Assembly (NCBI GenBank): GCA_963739995.1
Contig: CAVUCH010000011.1
Coordinates: forward strand, 62,001-126,000
Source: CAVUCH01 sp963739995
GTDB taxonomy: Bacteria > Acidobacteriota > Vicinamibacteria > Vicinamibacterales > JAENWD01
Direction: 5' to 3'
DNA length: 64,000 nucleotides
Shown here: positions 15,996-24,316 of the stretch, piece by piece
Layout: each line of letters begins with the position of its first letter
Numbering within the stretch: the first letter of the stretch is position 1
Notes under the pieces: model-generated
Seen by the model: only the letters and a program-made list of their open reading frames with translations
The model's database searches: none
What the model was told of the DNA's origin: nothing
Made by a program: the position numbers and the translations under genes

Positions 15996-17558
15996 TCAGG
16001 GCTGCGTCGATCCCGCCTTCGCTGAGGCCGCTGCCGCCTTCGGCGCACTCGTCTTCGTGGGCATCCAGAACGTGGGGTCCGATGGTTGCCGGGCAGAACC
16101 GGCAGAGGTCTGGGTGCGCTGTCCAGCCGGCGGCGTGTCGAAGCGGCTGGGTTCGTCCATCAGCTTCTCAATCGCCTCGATGTCACTCGGAGCGAACGCC
16201 GAGAGGTTCTCGTATCCTGTCGGCGTGATCAGAATCACGTCCTCGAGACGAATATAGACGTTGTCCTCCGGCACGGTGAGTGCGGGCTCGATCGTGAAGA
16301 CCATGCCCGGCTCGAGCGTCTCGATCGGCCTGCTCACGTCGTGCACTTCCATCCCCACGAAGTGGCCAAGCGCGTTGCGCTCGCTGTTGCGCAGCTGCGT
16401 CACGAAGCGCGCGGCGGCTTCCCGGTGCTTCGGGGCCGAGAAACTCCATGAGCCGACGATGCGGTCCATTTTCGTCGTAGCGTCCCGCAGGATGTCGCGC
16501 GGCGCGGCGTTCGGGCGAATCGACTCCATGAGCGCGGTGTACAGCTTCAAGTAGACTCCGTAGAGCTCGCGCTGGACGGGCGAGAAGCGGCCCGAGGCGG
16601 GAAACATGCGCGTCACGTCGGACGAGTAGTAGCGGTAGTCGGGAGCGTAGTCGAACAGGACGAGGTCCTCCGGCTTCAGCTCCGCTGAGCCGCCATGATA
16701 GTGCGGGTACACGGCGTTCCTGCCGGCAGCGACGAGCGCGAAATAGGCAATCCCCTGCGACCCGTGGGTCTTGAACACCCAGTCGGCGATCGCTTCGACC
16801 TCGTGCTCGCGCATGCCGGGGCGCGCCGCACGCATCGCCTCCATCAGACCCAGACCCGCGATGCGAGTGGCCTGACGGACCATCGCAATCTCGCGAGGCG
16901 TCTTGATCATGCGCAACGCGTCCAGCATTGGATCCAGATCCCGGACTTCGACGCCCGCTGCCGCTGCGCTCAGCTTCGCGGCGAACGCGGCCTCACGTGA
17001 CGGCCGGCTGTCCCAGGGATCCGCCGCAGCGGCCGCAGCGTAGCGCGCCACCGAATCCGGCGTGACCGCCGCTACCGATTCGCCGCGACGTGGCGTGTAC
17101 ACCACGCGTCCTCCTTCGGCAGCGGCCTTGAACGCGTCGCCGAAGGACTCTCGGGCACGCACGTCGGTGATGCCGGTCAGGCGCGCCGCCTCCGGCCCTG
17201 GCACAAGCACCGGACCCTCTGAACGCTCCATCCGCTCATTCCTCGGGGGCAGGAATAAGATGGTGGTCTTCGTCCGCCCATCGAGCAGGACGATGGCCCG
17301 CGGCACCTCGACGCCGGTCAGATAGAAGAAATGGTTGTTCTGGCGGAAGGGCAGATAGGAACTGGTCTCGGGAGCGCCCTGCACCACCGCCACCCCCTCG
17401 CCAATCTGCGCGAACAGGGCCGCCCGGTGCGCGGCAAATTCCTCCGGTGGGAAGGCGCTGGTGAACAATGGGTTCTGCGCCGACGCCTTGACGGCCAAAA
17501 GGGCGACGATGACTGCCACGAGGCGGACAACAGCGCCATACCCGGTGCGACGTCTCAT
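15996..17558 (-). CDS. Exported Xaa-Pro aminopeptidase (M24B)
   Basis: 520 residues. A signal peptide (LVAVIVALLAVKASA) is followed by an aminopeptidase P N-terminal domain (SSYLPFRQNNHFFYLTG) and the pita-bread M24 domain. Dinuclear metal ligands are visible: the two Asp in FDYAPDYRYYSSDVTRMF, His in LGHFVGMEVHD, Glu in VFTIEPAL and Glu in YIRLEDVI. It removes an N-terminal residue preceding proline from peptides, here in the periplasm. The last ~40 residues are a Ser/Thr/Ala/Pro-rich tail beyond the catalytic domain. It starts 42 bases after the transhydrogenase subunit stop, possibly co-transcribed with it. Confidence 0.9.
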   Translation of the reverse strand: MRRRTGYGAVVRLVAVIVALLAVKASAQNPLFTSAFPPEEFAAHRAALFAQIGEGVAVVQGAPETSSYLPFRQNNHFFYLTGVEVPRAIVLLDGRTKTTILFLPPRNERMERSEGPVLVPGPEAARLTGITDVRARESFGDAFKAAAEGGRVVYTPRRGESVAAVTPDSVARYAAAAAADPWDSRPSREAAFAAKLSAAAAGVEVRDLDPMLDALRMIKTPREIAMVRQATRIAGLGLMEAMRAARPGMREHEVEAIADWVFKTHGSQGIAYFALVAAGRNAVYPHYHGGSAELKPEDLVLFDYAPDYRYYSSDVTRMFPASGRFSPVQRELYGVYLKLYTALMESIRPNAAPRDILRDATTKMDRIVGSWSFSAPKHREAAARFVTQLRNSERNALGHFVGMEVHDVSRPIETLEPGMVFTIEPALTVPEDNVYIRLEDVILITPTGYENLSAFAPSDIEAIEKLMDEPSRFDTPPAGQRTQTSAGSARQPSDPTFWMPTKTSAPKAAAASAKAGSTQP

Positions 17559-17600
17559 GTGATCTCCACTCTGCCCAACCGGGCACGTCCTGACCGCCGG

Positions 17601-18761
17601 CTACGCGCTCGCCAGCACCAGCCCCTTCACGCGTTCGTGGACGACTTCCCCCTTGTGGGTGACCAGCGTCTCGCGCGTGATTTCGTCGGTGAGATCCCAC
17701 TGCATCTGCCCTTCCTTGTTCACCAGGTGCAGGAGGAACGTCGTGATGTTCTTCGCGTACATCTGGCTCGCATGGTAGGGCACGGTGGACGGCAGGTTGG
17801 TCGGGCCGAGGATCGTTACGCCGTGTTCGACGATCACCTCGTCCGCGCGCGTCAGCTCGCAATTGCCGCCGCGTTCCGCCGCGAGGTCGACGATCGCCGA
17901 GCCCGGCTGCATGCCGCGGACCATGTCGCCGGTGATCAGCACCGGCGCCTTGCGGCCGGGGATAGCGGCCGTCGTGATGACGATGTCGCTGCCCGCCACC
18001 ACCTTCGACATCGCGTCGCGCTGACGCTGGTAGAAGGCTTCGTCCTGCGCCTTTGCGTAGCCGCCGGCATCCTGCGCGTCGGCGGTCTCGAGCGGCACAT
18101 CGGCGACCTTGGCGCCAAGACTGAGGATCTGCTCCTTCGCCGCCGGCCGCACGTCATAGGCCTGCACCTGCGCCCCCAGGCGCTTGGCCGTGGCGATGGC
18201 CTGCAGGCCGGCCACGCCGACGCCAATCACGAACGCGCGCGCAGCGCTCACGTTGCCCGCCGCCGTCATCAGCATGGGAAACATGCGGGGCACGGTCACG
18301 GCCGCGATGAGCACGGCCTTGTAGCCGGCAATCGTCGCCATCGACGACAGGGCGTCCATGCTCTGTGCGCGCGTGATCCGCGGCATCAGCTCCATCGAGA
18401 ACGACGACACCTGCCGTTCCGCGAGCTGGCGGACCAGCGCGTGATCCGTCAACGGATCGAGGAAGGCAATGACGGATTGGCCGGGCCTGAGCGCAGCAAG
18501 ATCGGCGTCTGTGGACGGGGCTCCAGCTGGCCCGAGCCTGACCCGCAGCAGCATCTCGGCACGCGCGCTCACATCGGCGCGTGACGGCACGATGGTCGCG
18601 CCCTTCTCGGTGTACGCCGCATCGGTGAACCCTGCTGACGTCCCGGCGTTCGACTCCACGAGCACCTGGTGCCCGGCCTTGACGAGCGGCGTGACGCTCG
18701 CGGGTGCCAGGGCAACCCGGCGCTCGCCTGGCCACGATTCGCGGACGACTCCAATAATCAT
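17601..18761 (-). CDS. pntA: NAD(P) transhydrogenase alpha subunit, domain I
   Basis: 386 residues of the alanine dehydrogenase/PNT fold, the NAD(H)-binding part of the proton-pumping transhydrogenase. Seen: GVVRESWPGERRVALAP at the N-terminus, Rossmann motif VIGVGVAGLQAIATAKRLGA near residue 172, the mobile loop region YAKAQDEAFYQRQRDAM and ITTAAIPGRKAPVL. It ends before any membrane domain, so it corresponds to PntAA of three-subunit systems. The expected partners PntAB and PntB do not follow; the next gene on this strand is a peptidase. Alanine dehydrogenase is less likely because of the long insert and mobile loop. Confidence 0.88.
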   Translation of the reverse strand: MIIGVVRESWPGERRVALAPASVTPLVKAGHQVLVESNAGTSAGFTDAAYTEKGATIVPSRADVSARAEMLLRVRLGPAGAPSTDADLAALRPGQSVIAFLDPLTDHALVRQLAERQVSSFSMELMPRITRAQSMDALSSMATIAGYKAVLIAAVTVPRMFPMLMTAAGNVSAARAFVIGVGVAGLQAIATAKRLGAQVQAYDVRPAAKEQILSLGAKVADVPLETADAQDAGGYAKAQDEAFYQRQRDAMSKVVAGSDIVITTAAIPGRKAPVLITGDMVRGMQPGSAIVDLAAERGGNCELTRADEVIVEHGVTILGPTNLPSTVPYHASQMYAKNITTFLLHLVNKEGQMQWDLTDEITRETLVTHKGEVVHERVKGLVLASA

Positions 18762-18941
18762 GATTACATCCCGGTCAGAACATGAGGGCGCGGTGCTGCT
18801 TGGCGAGCCGTAGAGGAATGAAGCCCGTGCAGCCGGGCGTCCCGCCAGTTCTATCAGATTTCCGCGGCGAGAAGGGTTGCGAACTGCAAAAGAGTGAACC
18901 CGCGGGCAAACAAGGTGGGAAGTCGGGGCCTCGCCGAAGCG

Positions 18942-19919
18942 TCAGGCCCGCCGGAACAGCGTCAGTGCGAACCCCGCCGAACCGTCCACCCACTGGTCCT
19001 GCAGGGTCAGCCCTGCGCGCGCGCCGAGCTGTTCGAGCCCGCGCGGTTCAAACTTGTAGGAGCTCTCGGTCCAGATCGATTCGCCGCGGTCGAAGCCCAC
19101 GCGGCAGCGGGCACGCGGGATCTCAATCACCTGCCGGCGTGCGCTGACCAGGTGCATCTCGACCCGCGAGGCAGAGGCGTTCCAACGCGCCTCGTGCACG
19201 AAGCTCGCGAGATCGATCTCCGCGCCTAGCTCCGTATTGATCCGCAGCAGTATGTTCTTGTCGAACGCCGCGGTGACCCCAAGCGGGTCGTCGTATGCGA
19301 GGAGCACGTCCCGCTCCGGTTTCACCAGATCGGCTCCCAGCAGGACGAGGTCGCCCGGACGGAGCGCTCCCCCAATCTGCCGCAGCAACCCGACCGCCTC
19401 CCCGGGGTCGAAGTTTCCGATGTTCGAGCCGAGAAACAGCACGAGCTGGCGGCCGTGCCCTGGCGGCTCGGTGGCGCTCAACCCCGCTTCGTAGGTGGCC
19501 TCGTGGGTGGTGACGCGCACGTCCGGGAAGCGGGCCAGGGTGGCAGCCGCCAGGTCGAGGGCACGCGCCGACACGTCGATCAGGTGCACGGCAGGCCGGT
19601 ACCCACGCACCACGGCGGCTTCGATCAGGATCGCGAGCTTTTCGCCGCTGCCACCCCCCAGCTCGATGAAGGAGGCGTCGTTACCTGCCGCGTGCACGAG
19701 CGACGCGGCGTGCCGGGCGAGCAGGGCCGACTCGCTGCGCGTGATGCGATACCAGGGCAGGCGGCAGATCGCCTCGAAGAGCGCCGACCCGAGGGCGTCG
19801 TAGAACCATCGAGCCGGCAGCCGCTTGGGGTTCGCGAGCAGACCGGCACGAACGTCCCCGGCGAAAGCGGCAAGCGCCGGAGCCTCCTCAGCGCGCGCAG
19901 CGGAACGTGGCATAGACAT
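18942..19919 (-). CDS. egtD: L-histidine N-alpha-methyltransferase (ergothioneine)
   Basis: 325 residues. SAM-dependent trimethylation of histidine to hercynine, the first step of ergothioneine synthesis. Typical EgtD blocks: LPARWFYDALGSALFEAICRLP (N-terminal histidine-binding helix region), SFIELGGGSGEK (SAM site), LFLGSNIGNFDP, YDDPLGVTAAFDKNILLRIN and the closing WVDGSAGFALTLFR. Its start overlaps the egtB 3' end by 32 bases, so the pair is tightly coupled. The 180 bases downstream to the transhydrogenase gene hold no gene I can support. Confidence 0.94.
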   Translation of the reverse strand: MSMPRSAARAEEAPALAAFAGDVRAGLLANPKRLPARWFYDALGSALFEAICRLPWYRITRSESALLARHAASLVHAAGNDASFIELGGGSGEKLAILIEAAVVRGYRPAVHLIDVSARALDLAAATLARFPDVRVTTHEATYEAGLSATEPPGHGRQLVLFLGSNIGNFDPGEAVGLLRQIGGALRPGDLVLLGADLVKPERDVLLAYDDPLGVTAAFDKNILLRINTELGAEIDLASFVHEARWNASASRVEMHLVSARRQVIEIPRARCRVGFDRGESIWTESSYKFEPRGLEQLGARAGLTLQDQWVDGSAGFALTLFRRA

Positions 19920-21225
19920 AAGGGTAATGGGGGCGAAACCAGTTGCGGAAACTGCGGCGCACGTGCGCTACCGGTGTTGCTTGCGACGCGCCCTTGAGCA
20001 CGAAATGCGCCGCGTCGAAGAAGTCGGCCGAGTACTCGGGATACGACGCCATCGGCGAGAAGCCCGGGAACGGCGCAAACGGCGAAGCGGTCCACTCCCA
20101 GCCGTTCCCCACCAGATCGTGCACACCGAACGCGCTCGCCCCGGATGGATACGAACCGACGGGCACCGGTTCCCAGTGCACCGCGCCGAAGTTGCCGCGA
20201 GATGGCTCCGGTGCCGCGTCACCCCATGGCAGCACCCGCTCCCGCCCGTCGGGAGTTCCGAACGCTGCCCGGTGATACTCCGCCTCGGTCATCAGCCGGT
20301 CGCCACGCCACCGCGCAAACGCCTCCGCCTCTGCATGACTCACGTACACGGGCCACGCGGGCGGCAGCGGAAGGAGATCGAACATGCCGCGCCAGTACCA
20401 CTCCCCGTCGTGCCGCTCCCAGAAGAGAGGGTGCGTCACCTGCTCGGCCGTGCGCCACTGCCAGGCAGCCGGCGTCCACAGCGACTCGCGCCCGTAGCCC
20501 CCGTCTTCCACGAACGCACGGAACTCCGCGTTCGTGACATCGTACTGATCCACCGTGAAGGCGGGGACGTCGATCGACACTTCACCGAACTCGTTGTCCC
20601 ATCCGAACGGCACGGCGGCGCGCCGTGCGCCGAGCGTGGCCGTACCTGCCGGGATCTCCACGCGTGCACGCCCGGGTACCGGGCCGTCGGTGGCGGGCGC
20701 AACGCCCGACGGCCGATGCTTCTGATCGAGCGGAAGACGATGCCAGATGTACTGCAGCGTCTCCTGGTGCATCTCCTCGTGCTCGATGATTGTGAACACA
20801 GCCTCGGCGCGATCGAGCAACGGGTGCCCTGGACGGTCCAGCTCGACGCTCGAGAGGACCTCTTCGAGCCGTCGATCGGATTCCTCGACATATGCGATTA
20901 CCTGGTCACGAGGCGGCCAGGACGCGCGCAGCGAGTCGCCTGGCACTTCGTGCTCCGGATCGATCCCGCGTGCAAAGAGCACTTCGAGCGCAGGGTCGAT
21001 CCCCTTCTGTCCCAGCGCCTTCTTGAGCAGCGTGTTCACGCTGAAGGCAGCCAGGTGGCCCTCGTAGAACACGACTGGATTGCGCAGCGTGATGGGGCGG
21101 CTGTAGTAGGCCTCGGGGGTTACCAGATCGAACAACTGTCGTGAGCGCGCACGCGTACGACGAAAGCGATCGAGAAGCGCCCCGCGATCGATCGCGGCGG
21201 CGGCAGAGATGGCGTGGCTGGACAT
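19888..21225 (-). CDS. egtB: Ergothioneine biosynthesis sulfoxide synthase EgtB
   Basis: 445 residues. Non-haem iron enzyme joining a sulfur donor (gamma-glutamyl-cysteine or cysteine) to hercynine with O2. An N-terminal DinB-like helical domain carries the iron ligands His57 (FYEGHLAAF), His149 and His153 (EHEEMHQET), the expected HX3H spacing. The C-terminal formylglycine-generating-enzyme-like domain (~190-445) has VTNAEFRAFVEDGGY, WPVYVSHAEAEAFARWRG and HDLVGNGWEWTASPF. GGAG lies six bases before the ATG. It is the first gene of the egtB-egtD pair; no egtA/egtC/egtE is present here, which is common in minimal pathways. Confidence 0.95.
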   Translation of the reverse strand: MSSHAISAAAAIDRGALLDRFRRTRARSRQLFDLVTPEAYYSRPITLRNPVVFYEGHLAAFSVNTLLKKALGQKGIDPALEVLFARGIDPEHEVPGDSLRASWPPRDQVIAYVEESDRRLEEVLSSVELDRPGHPLLDRAEAVFTIIEHEEMHQETLQYIWHRLPLDQKHRPSGVAPATDGPVPGRARVEIPAGTATLGARRAAVPFGWDNEFGEVSIDVPAFTVDQYDVTNAEFRAFVEDGGYGRESLWTPAAWQWRTAEQVTHPLFWERHDGEWYWRGMFDLLPLPPAWPVYVSHAEAEAFARWRGDRLMTEAEYHRAAFGTPDGRERVLPWGDAAPEPSRGNFGAVHWEPVPVGSYPSGASAFGVHDLVGNGWEWTASPFAPFPGFSPMASYPEYSADFFDAAHFVLKGASQATPVAHVRRSFRNWFRPHYPYVYATFRCAR

Positions 21226-21513
21226 GTCGAGCTCCTCGGATCAGCGCGCGCGGGTGGTGCCCAATTAGATGCCCCCGGCCGTCACAACGATTCACCCCGG
21301 CGGAAGGCCTGTGGCGCAGGACTCGCAGCAAAACGCGTGCTGAACAGCTGTCACCGGGAAGTCAGACACGCATCAGGTTCCGCATCGTAGATGCCACGGC
21401 CTTCGTGCTCCCCTGAACACACTCACGGCCAAGCACTTACGCTTGACTTGCCGGAACACGCGAAGGTACGCTCGACAGCAGACGTTTGCTGCAAGGCGGC
21501 TCCCCCAGGGCTC

Positions 21514-21741
21514 GTGACCATCACCCTCAACGGCGAACCGTATCAGCTCGAGGGCCCTGTGTCGGTAACGACCCTGCTTGCCAGCCTGTCGATCGACAGC
21601 CGGCGCGTTGCCGTGGAGCACAACCTGGTGGTGGTCCGGCGGGCACTGTTCGATTCCACGATGGTCCGGGAGGGCGACGCTGTCGAGATCGTGAACTTCG
21701 TCGGGGGCGGCGCCCCGGCAGACCGGCAGCATTGCCGATGA
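21514..21741 (+). CDS. thiS: Sulfur carrier protein ThiS with C-terminal extension
   Basis: 75 residues from GTG 21514: VTITLNGEPYQLEGPVSV, then a ubiquitin-like fold ending in VEIVNFVGGG. ThiS carries thiocarboxylate sulfur on a C-terminal Gly-Gly for thiazole synthesis with ThiG. Here nine residues (APADRQHCR) follow the glycines before the stop, so the usual free C-terminal glycine is not encoded; trimming would be needed, or the terminus is a mutation. It lies 13 bases before thiG, confirming the identity. The ~290-base gap to egtB shows no recognisable TPP riboswitch. Confidence 0.85.
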   Translation: MTITLNGEPYQLEGPVSVTTLLASLSIDSRRVAVEHNLVVVRRALFDSTMVREGDAVEIVNFVGGGAPADRQHCR

Positions 21742-21754
21742 AGATACCCATACC

Positions 21755-22537
21755 ATGGCCACCCCAGATCCCCTCGTCATTGCAGGCCGGACATTCACGT
21801 CCCGGCTGATCGTCGGAACCGGCAAGTATTCGTCGTTCGCGGTCATGGCGCAGGCACACGAGGCCGCGGGCGCCGAGATGGTCACCGTAGCGGTGCGCCG
21901 GGTCAACATCCACGACCGCAGCAAGGAATCGCTGCTCGACTACATCGACACGGCCAGGCGGGCGATCCTGCCCAACACCGCCGCGTGTTTCACGGCGGAG
22001 GAAGCGATCCGCACGGCGCGGCTCGGACGGGAGGCCGGGCTCTCGAACTGGGTCAAGCTCGAAGTCATCGGCGACGAGAAGACCCTCTTCCCCGACAACG
22101 AGGCCTTGCTCGAGGCTACCCGGGTGCTCGTGAAGGAAGGCTTCGTCGTCCTGCCGTACGTCATCGACGACCCGGTGCTGTGCCGCAAGCTGGAAGACGC
22201 GGGGGCGGCAGCCGTCATGCCGCTTGGCGCGCCCATCGGCTCCGGTCTCGGCATTCAGAATGCGAACAATCTGCGGATCATCAAGGAGCAGGCGCGCGTT
22301 CCCGTGATCGTGGACGCTGGCGTCGGGACCGCCTCGGATGCCGCAGTGGCCATGGAGTTGGGCGCAGACGCAGTGCTGATGAACACCGCGATAGCCGGGG
22401 CCACGGATCCGATCGTCATGGCCCACGCGATGCGGCTGGCGGTCGAGGCCGGACGCCTGGCGTTCCTCGCCGGCCGCATCCCGCGAAAGATGTACGCGAC
22501 GGCCAGCAGTCCGATCGAAGGCCTGGTCGGTCGCTGA
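21755..22537 (+). CDS. thiG: Thiazole synthase ThiG
   Basis: 260 residues, TIM-barrel enzyme that forms the thiazole phosphate of thiamine from deoxyxylulose phosphate, dehydroglycine and ThiS thiocarboxylate. Seen: SRLIVGTGKYSS, EMVTVAVRRVNI, the Schiff-base lysine in WVKLEVIGDEKTLFPD, VMPLGAPIGSGLGI and VIVDAGVGTASDAA (phosphate site). Follows thiS and is followed four bases later by a methyltransferase gene, so the three form an operon. Other thiamine genes (thiH/thiO, thiF, thiE) are not in the window. Confidence 0.97.
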   Translation: MATPDPLVIAGRTFTSRLIVGTGKYSSFAVMAQAHEAAGAEMVTVAVRRVNIHDRSKESLLDYIDTARRAILPNTAACFTAEEAIRTARLGREAGLSNWVKLEVIGDEKTLFPDNEALLEATRVLVKEGFVVLPYVIDDPVLCRKLEDAGAAAVMPLGAPIGSGLGIQNANNLRIIKEQARVPVIVDAGVGTASDAAVAMELGADAVLMNTAIAGATDPIVMAHAMRLAVEAGRLAFLAGRIPRKMYATASSPIEGLVGR

Positions 22538-22541
22538 CGCG

Positions 22542-24026
22542 ATGTCGAGGCGGTCGGTTACTCAGGAGGACGTTGCCCGCCTCGAGGGCGAGCGGCTCGC
22601 GGCCGACCGGGCCTACAACGACGCGCTCACCGCGCTCGATCGCGCCCTGCCGAAACCGCCGCCGTCAGCGGCTGCGCCGCGCGGATACGACGAGCAGGAG
22701 GTGGCGCCACTCAACGACGTCTGGCGAGTAACGCCGTCGGAACCATCGGTGGCCGGGGTCCGCGGGCGCCTCTCGCACATCATCTGGCGCCTCGTCGCGC
22801 CGTGGTTCGCGCGGCAGGAGGCCTTCAACGCACGCGTCGTCGCGCACATCAACAACAATGTGCGCCACCAACACGAGCTCGTGGCGTCAATTGCCGCAGC
22901 GCTGCAGGCGGTCAGCGACCAGGCAGGCCTGCTTGCCCGGTTCCACTCGCACCTGATTCTGTTCCTCCAGCAGATCACGGCATACGCCGACACGAAGGAT
23001 CGCTCCGCGGTCGGGCACCTCGCATTCGTTCACGAACAGGCGATCGGCGCCGTCGCGGACGAGCTGCTCCGCCGCTCCGAGACGATGCAGGCGCGCGAAG
23101 CCCGGTACGCCGCCCAGGTGCGCGCGCTCGATGCGGCTCACCAGGAGATGCGATCCGGGTTCGCGACGCTGTATCAGGCAACGTTCACGTTGAAGCGGGA
23201 GCTGGAGCGAGTGCCCGGCGCCGCGGGCGCGGGTGGATCCCCGGTTTTGGAAGCGGCGGCCCCCGCCGCGGATGTGCATGCGACCACGGTGTCCGCTTCG
23301 CGCGGCGGAGGTGGAATGGCGGCGCGTGCGCTCGACAGCTGGAAGTACGTCGGCTTCGAAGATCAGTTCCGAGGACCCCGCGATGAGATCAGGCAGCGTC
23401 AGGCCGACTACGTGCCCGAATTCGCAGGCGCCCACGACGTGCTCGATGCCGGGTGCGGGCGTGGTGAGTTCCTCGATCTGCTCCGCGAGGCCGGCATCAT
23501 CGCGCGCGGGCTCGATCTGAACCACGAAATGGTGGAACTGTGCCGCGCACGGGGGCACGCCGCTGACGAAACCGATGTCCTGCGGTTCCTCCAGACGGCC
23601 GCCGACGGATCGCTCGGCGGCCTGTTTGCCGCGCAGGTAATCGAGCACCTCGAGCCCGACTATCTGCTGCGCACCCTCGAAGCCGCGTTCCACGCCCTGC
23701 GGCCGGGCTCCCGGATCGTGCTGGAGACGATCAATCCGGCGTGCTGGACGGCGTTCTTCGAGAGTTACATTCGCGATCTGACGCACGTGCGGCCCATCCA
23801 TCCCGAGACGCTGCAGTATCTCCTCACCGCGAGCGGGTTCCAGCAGGTCGAGATCCGTTATCGATCCCCGCTGCCCCAGTCCGAACGCCTCCAGCATGTC
23901 GCGATCGCGGAGGGAACGCCGCCTGCTCTGCGTGAGGCATTCGAGACGCTCAACGAGAACGCCGAACGTCTCAACACGCGTCTGTTCTCGTACATGGACT
24001 ACGCCGCGGTTGCCGTGCGAGTCTAG
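22542..24026 (+). CDS. SAM-dependent methyltransferase with coiled-coil N-terminus (glycan type)
   Basis: 494 residues. Residues ~1-230 are helical and charged with a probable coiled coil. Residues ~265-494 are a class I methyltransferase: VLDAGCGRGEFLDLLREAG near 300-318 (SAM motif I), GLDLNHEMVELC (motif II) and AAQVIEHLEPDYL, then FESYIRDLTHVRPIHPETLQYL, a block found in methyltransferases linked to O-antigen and other glycan clusters (WbdD-like chain terminators). The acceptor is therefore likely a saccharide, by inference. It sits at the end of the thiSG operon without an evident pathway link. Its TAG stop is the edge of an inserted element. Confidence 0.8.
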   Translation: MSRRSVTQEDVARLEGERLAADRAYNDALTALDRALPKPPPSAAAPRGYDEQEVAPLNDVWRVTPSEPSVAGVRGRLSHIIWRLVAPWFARQEAFNARVVAHINNNVRHQHELVASIAAALQAVSDQAGLLARFHSHLILFLQQITAYADTKDRSAVGHLAFVHEQAIGAVADELLRRSETMQAREARYAAQVRALDAAHQEMRSGFATLYQATFTLKRELERVPGAAGAGGSPVLEAAAPAADVHATTVSASRGGGGMAARALDSWKYVGFEDQFRGPRDEIRQRQADYVPEFAGAHDVLDAGCGRGEFLDLLREAGIIARGLDLNHEMVELCRARGHAADETDVLRFLQTAADGSLGGLFAAQVIEHLEPDYLLRTLEAAFHALRPGSRIVLETINPACWTAFFESYIRDLTHVRPIHPETLQYLLTASGFQQVEIRYRSPLPQSERLQHVAIAEGTPPALREAFETLNENAERLNTRLFSYMDYAAVAVRV

Positions 24027-24188
24027 TGGCCTGTCCTTGTCATTTGTGGAGTGGATGTCGGAGCGCGGCGCCCGAGTGGCAAGGCGTGAGGAGCGAGCAT
24101 ATCGGGAATATTCGAGCGACGAGCAACGCCGCCAGTCGGGATGCCCCGCCCGACAGGCACTCTACAAATGACAAGGACAGGCCACTAG
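24023..24188. mobile_element. Type B short TIR element, intact copy
   Basis: 166 bases with perfect 25-base terminal inverted repeats (24023-24047 against 24164-24188), both outer ends reading CTAG. The outermost 20 bases are CTAGTGGCCTGTCCTTGTCA. The left CTAG contains the TAG stop codon of the methyltransferase gene. The interior has GC-rich arms (CGGAGCGCGGCGCCCGAGTG) around an AT-rich centre (GGGAATATTCGAGCG). No transposase is encoded. A degenerate copy is at 42261. Read on the opposite strand, the core resembles that of type A. Confidence 0.8.
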
Positions 24189-24316
24189 ACGTGATGCGAC
24201 ATGAGTAGCCGCCTGCCACTCGCGATGCGGCCACCGCGAGGCGGGATAAGGGCCTCGCTCGCCAGACAGGCCTGCAGTCTGCCGCCTGTAGCCAGATGTC
24301 ATATCGAGCCTCAGGC

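Noticed and set aside
21226..21513. Possible TPP riboswitch before thiS (GAACCTGATGCG seen on the minus strand)
   Set aside because: The CTGAGA box and the pairing helices are missing, and the partial match is on the wrong strand for thiS.
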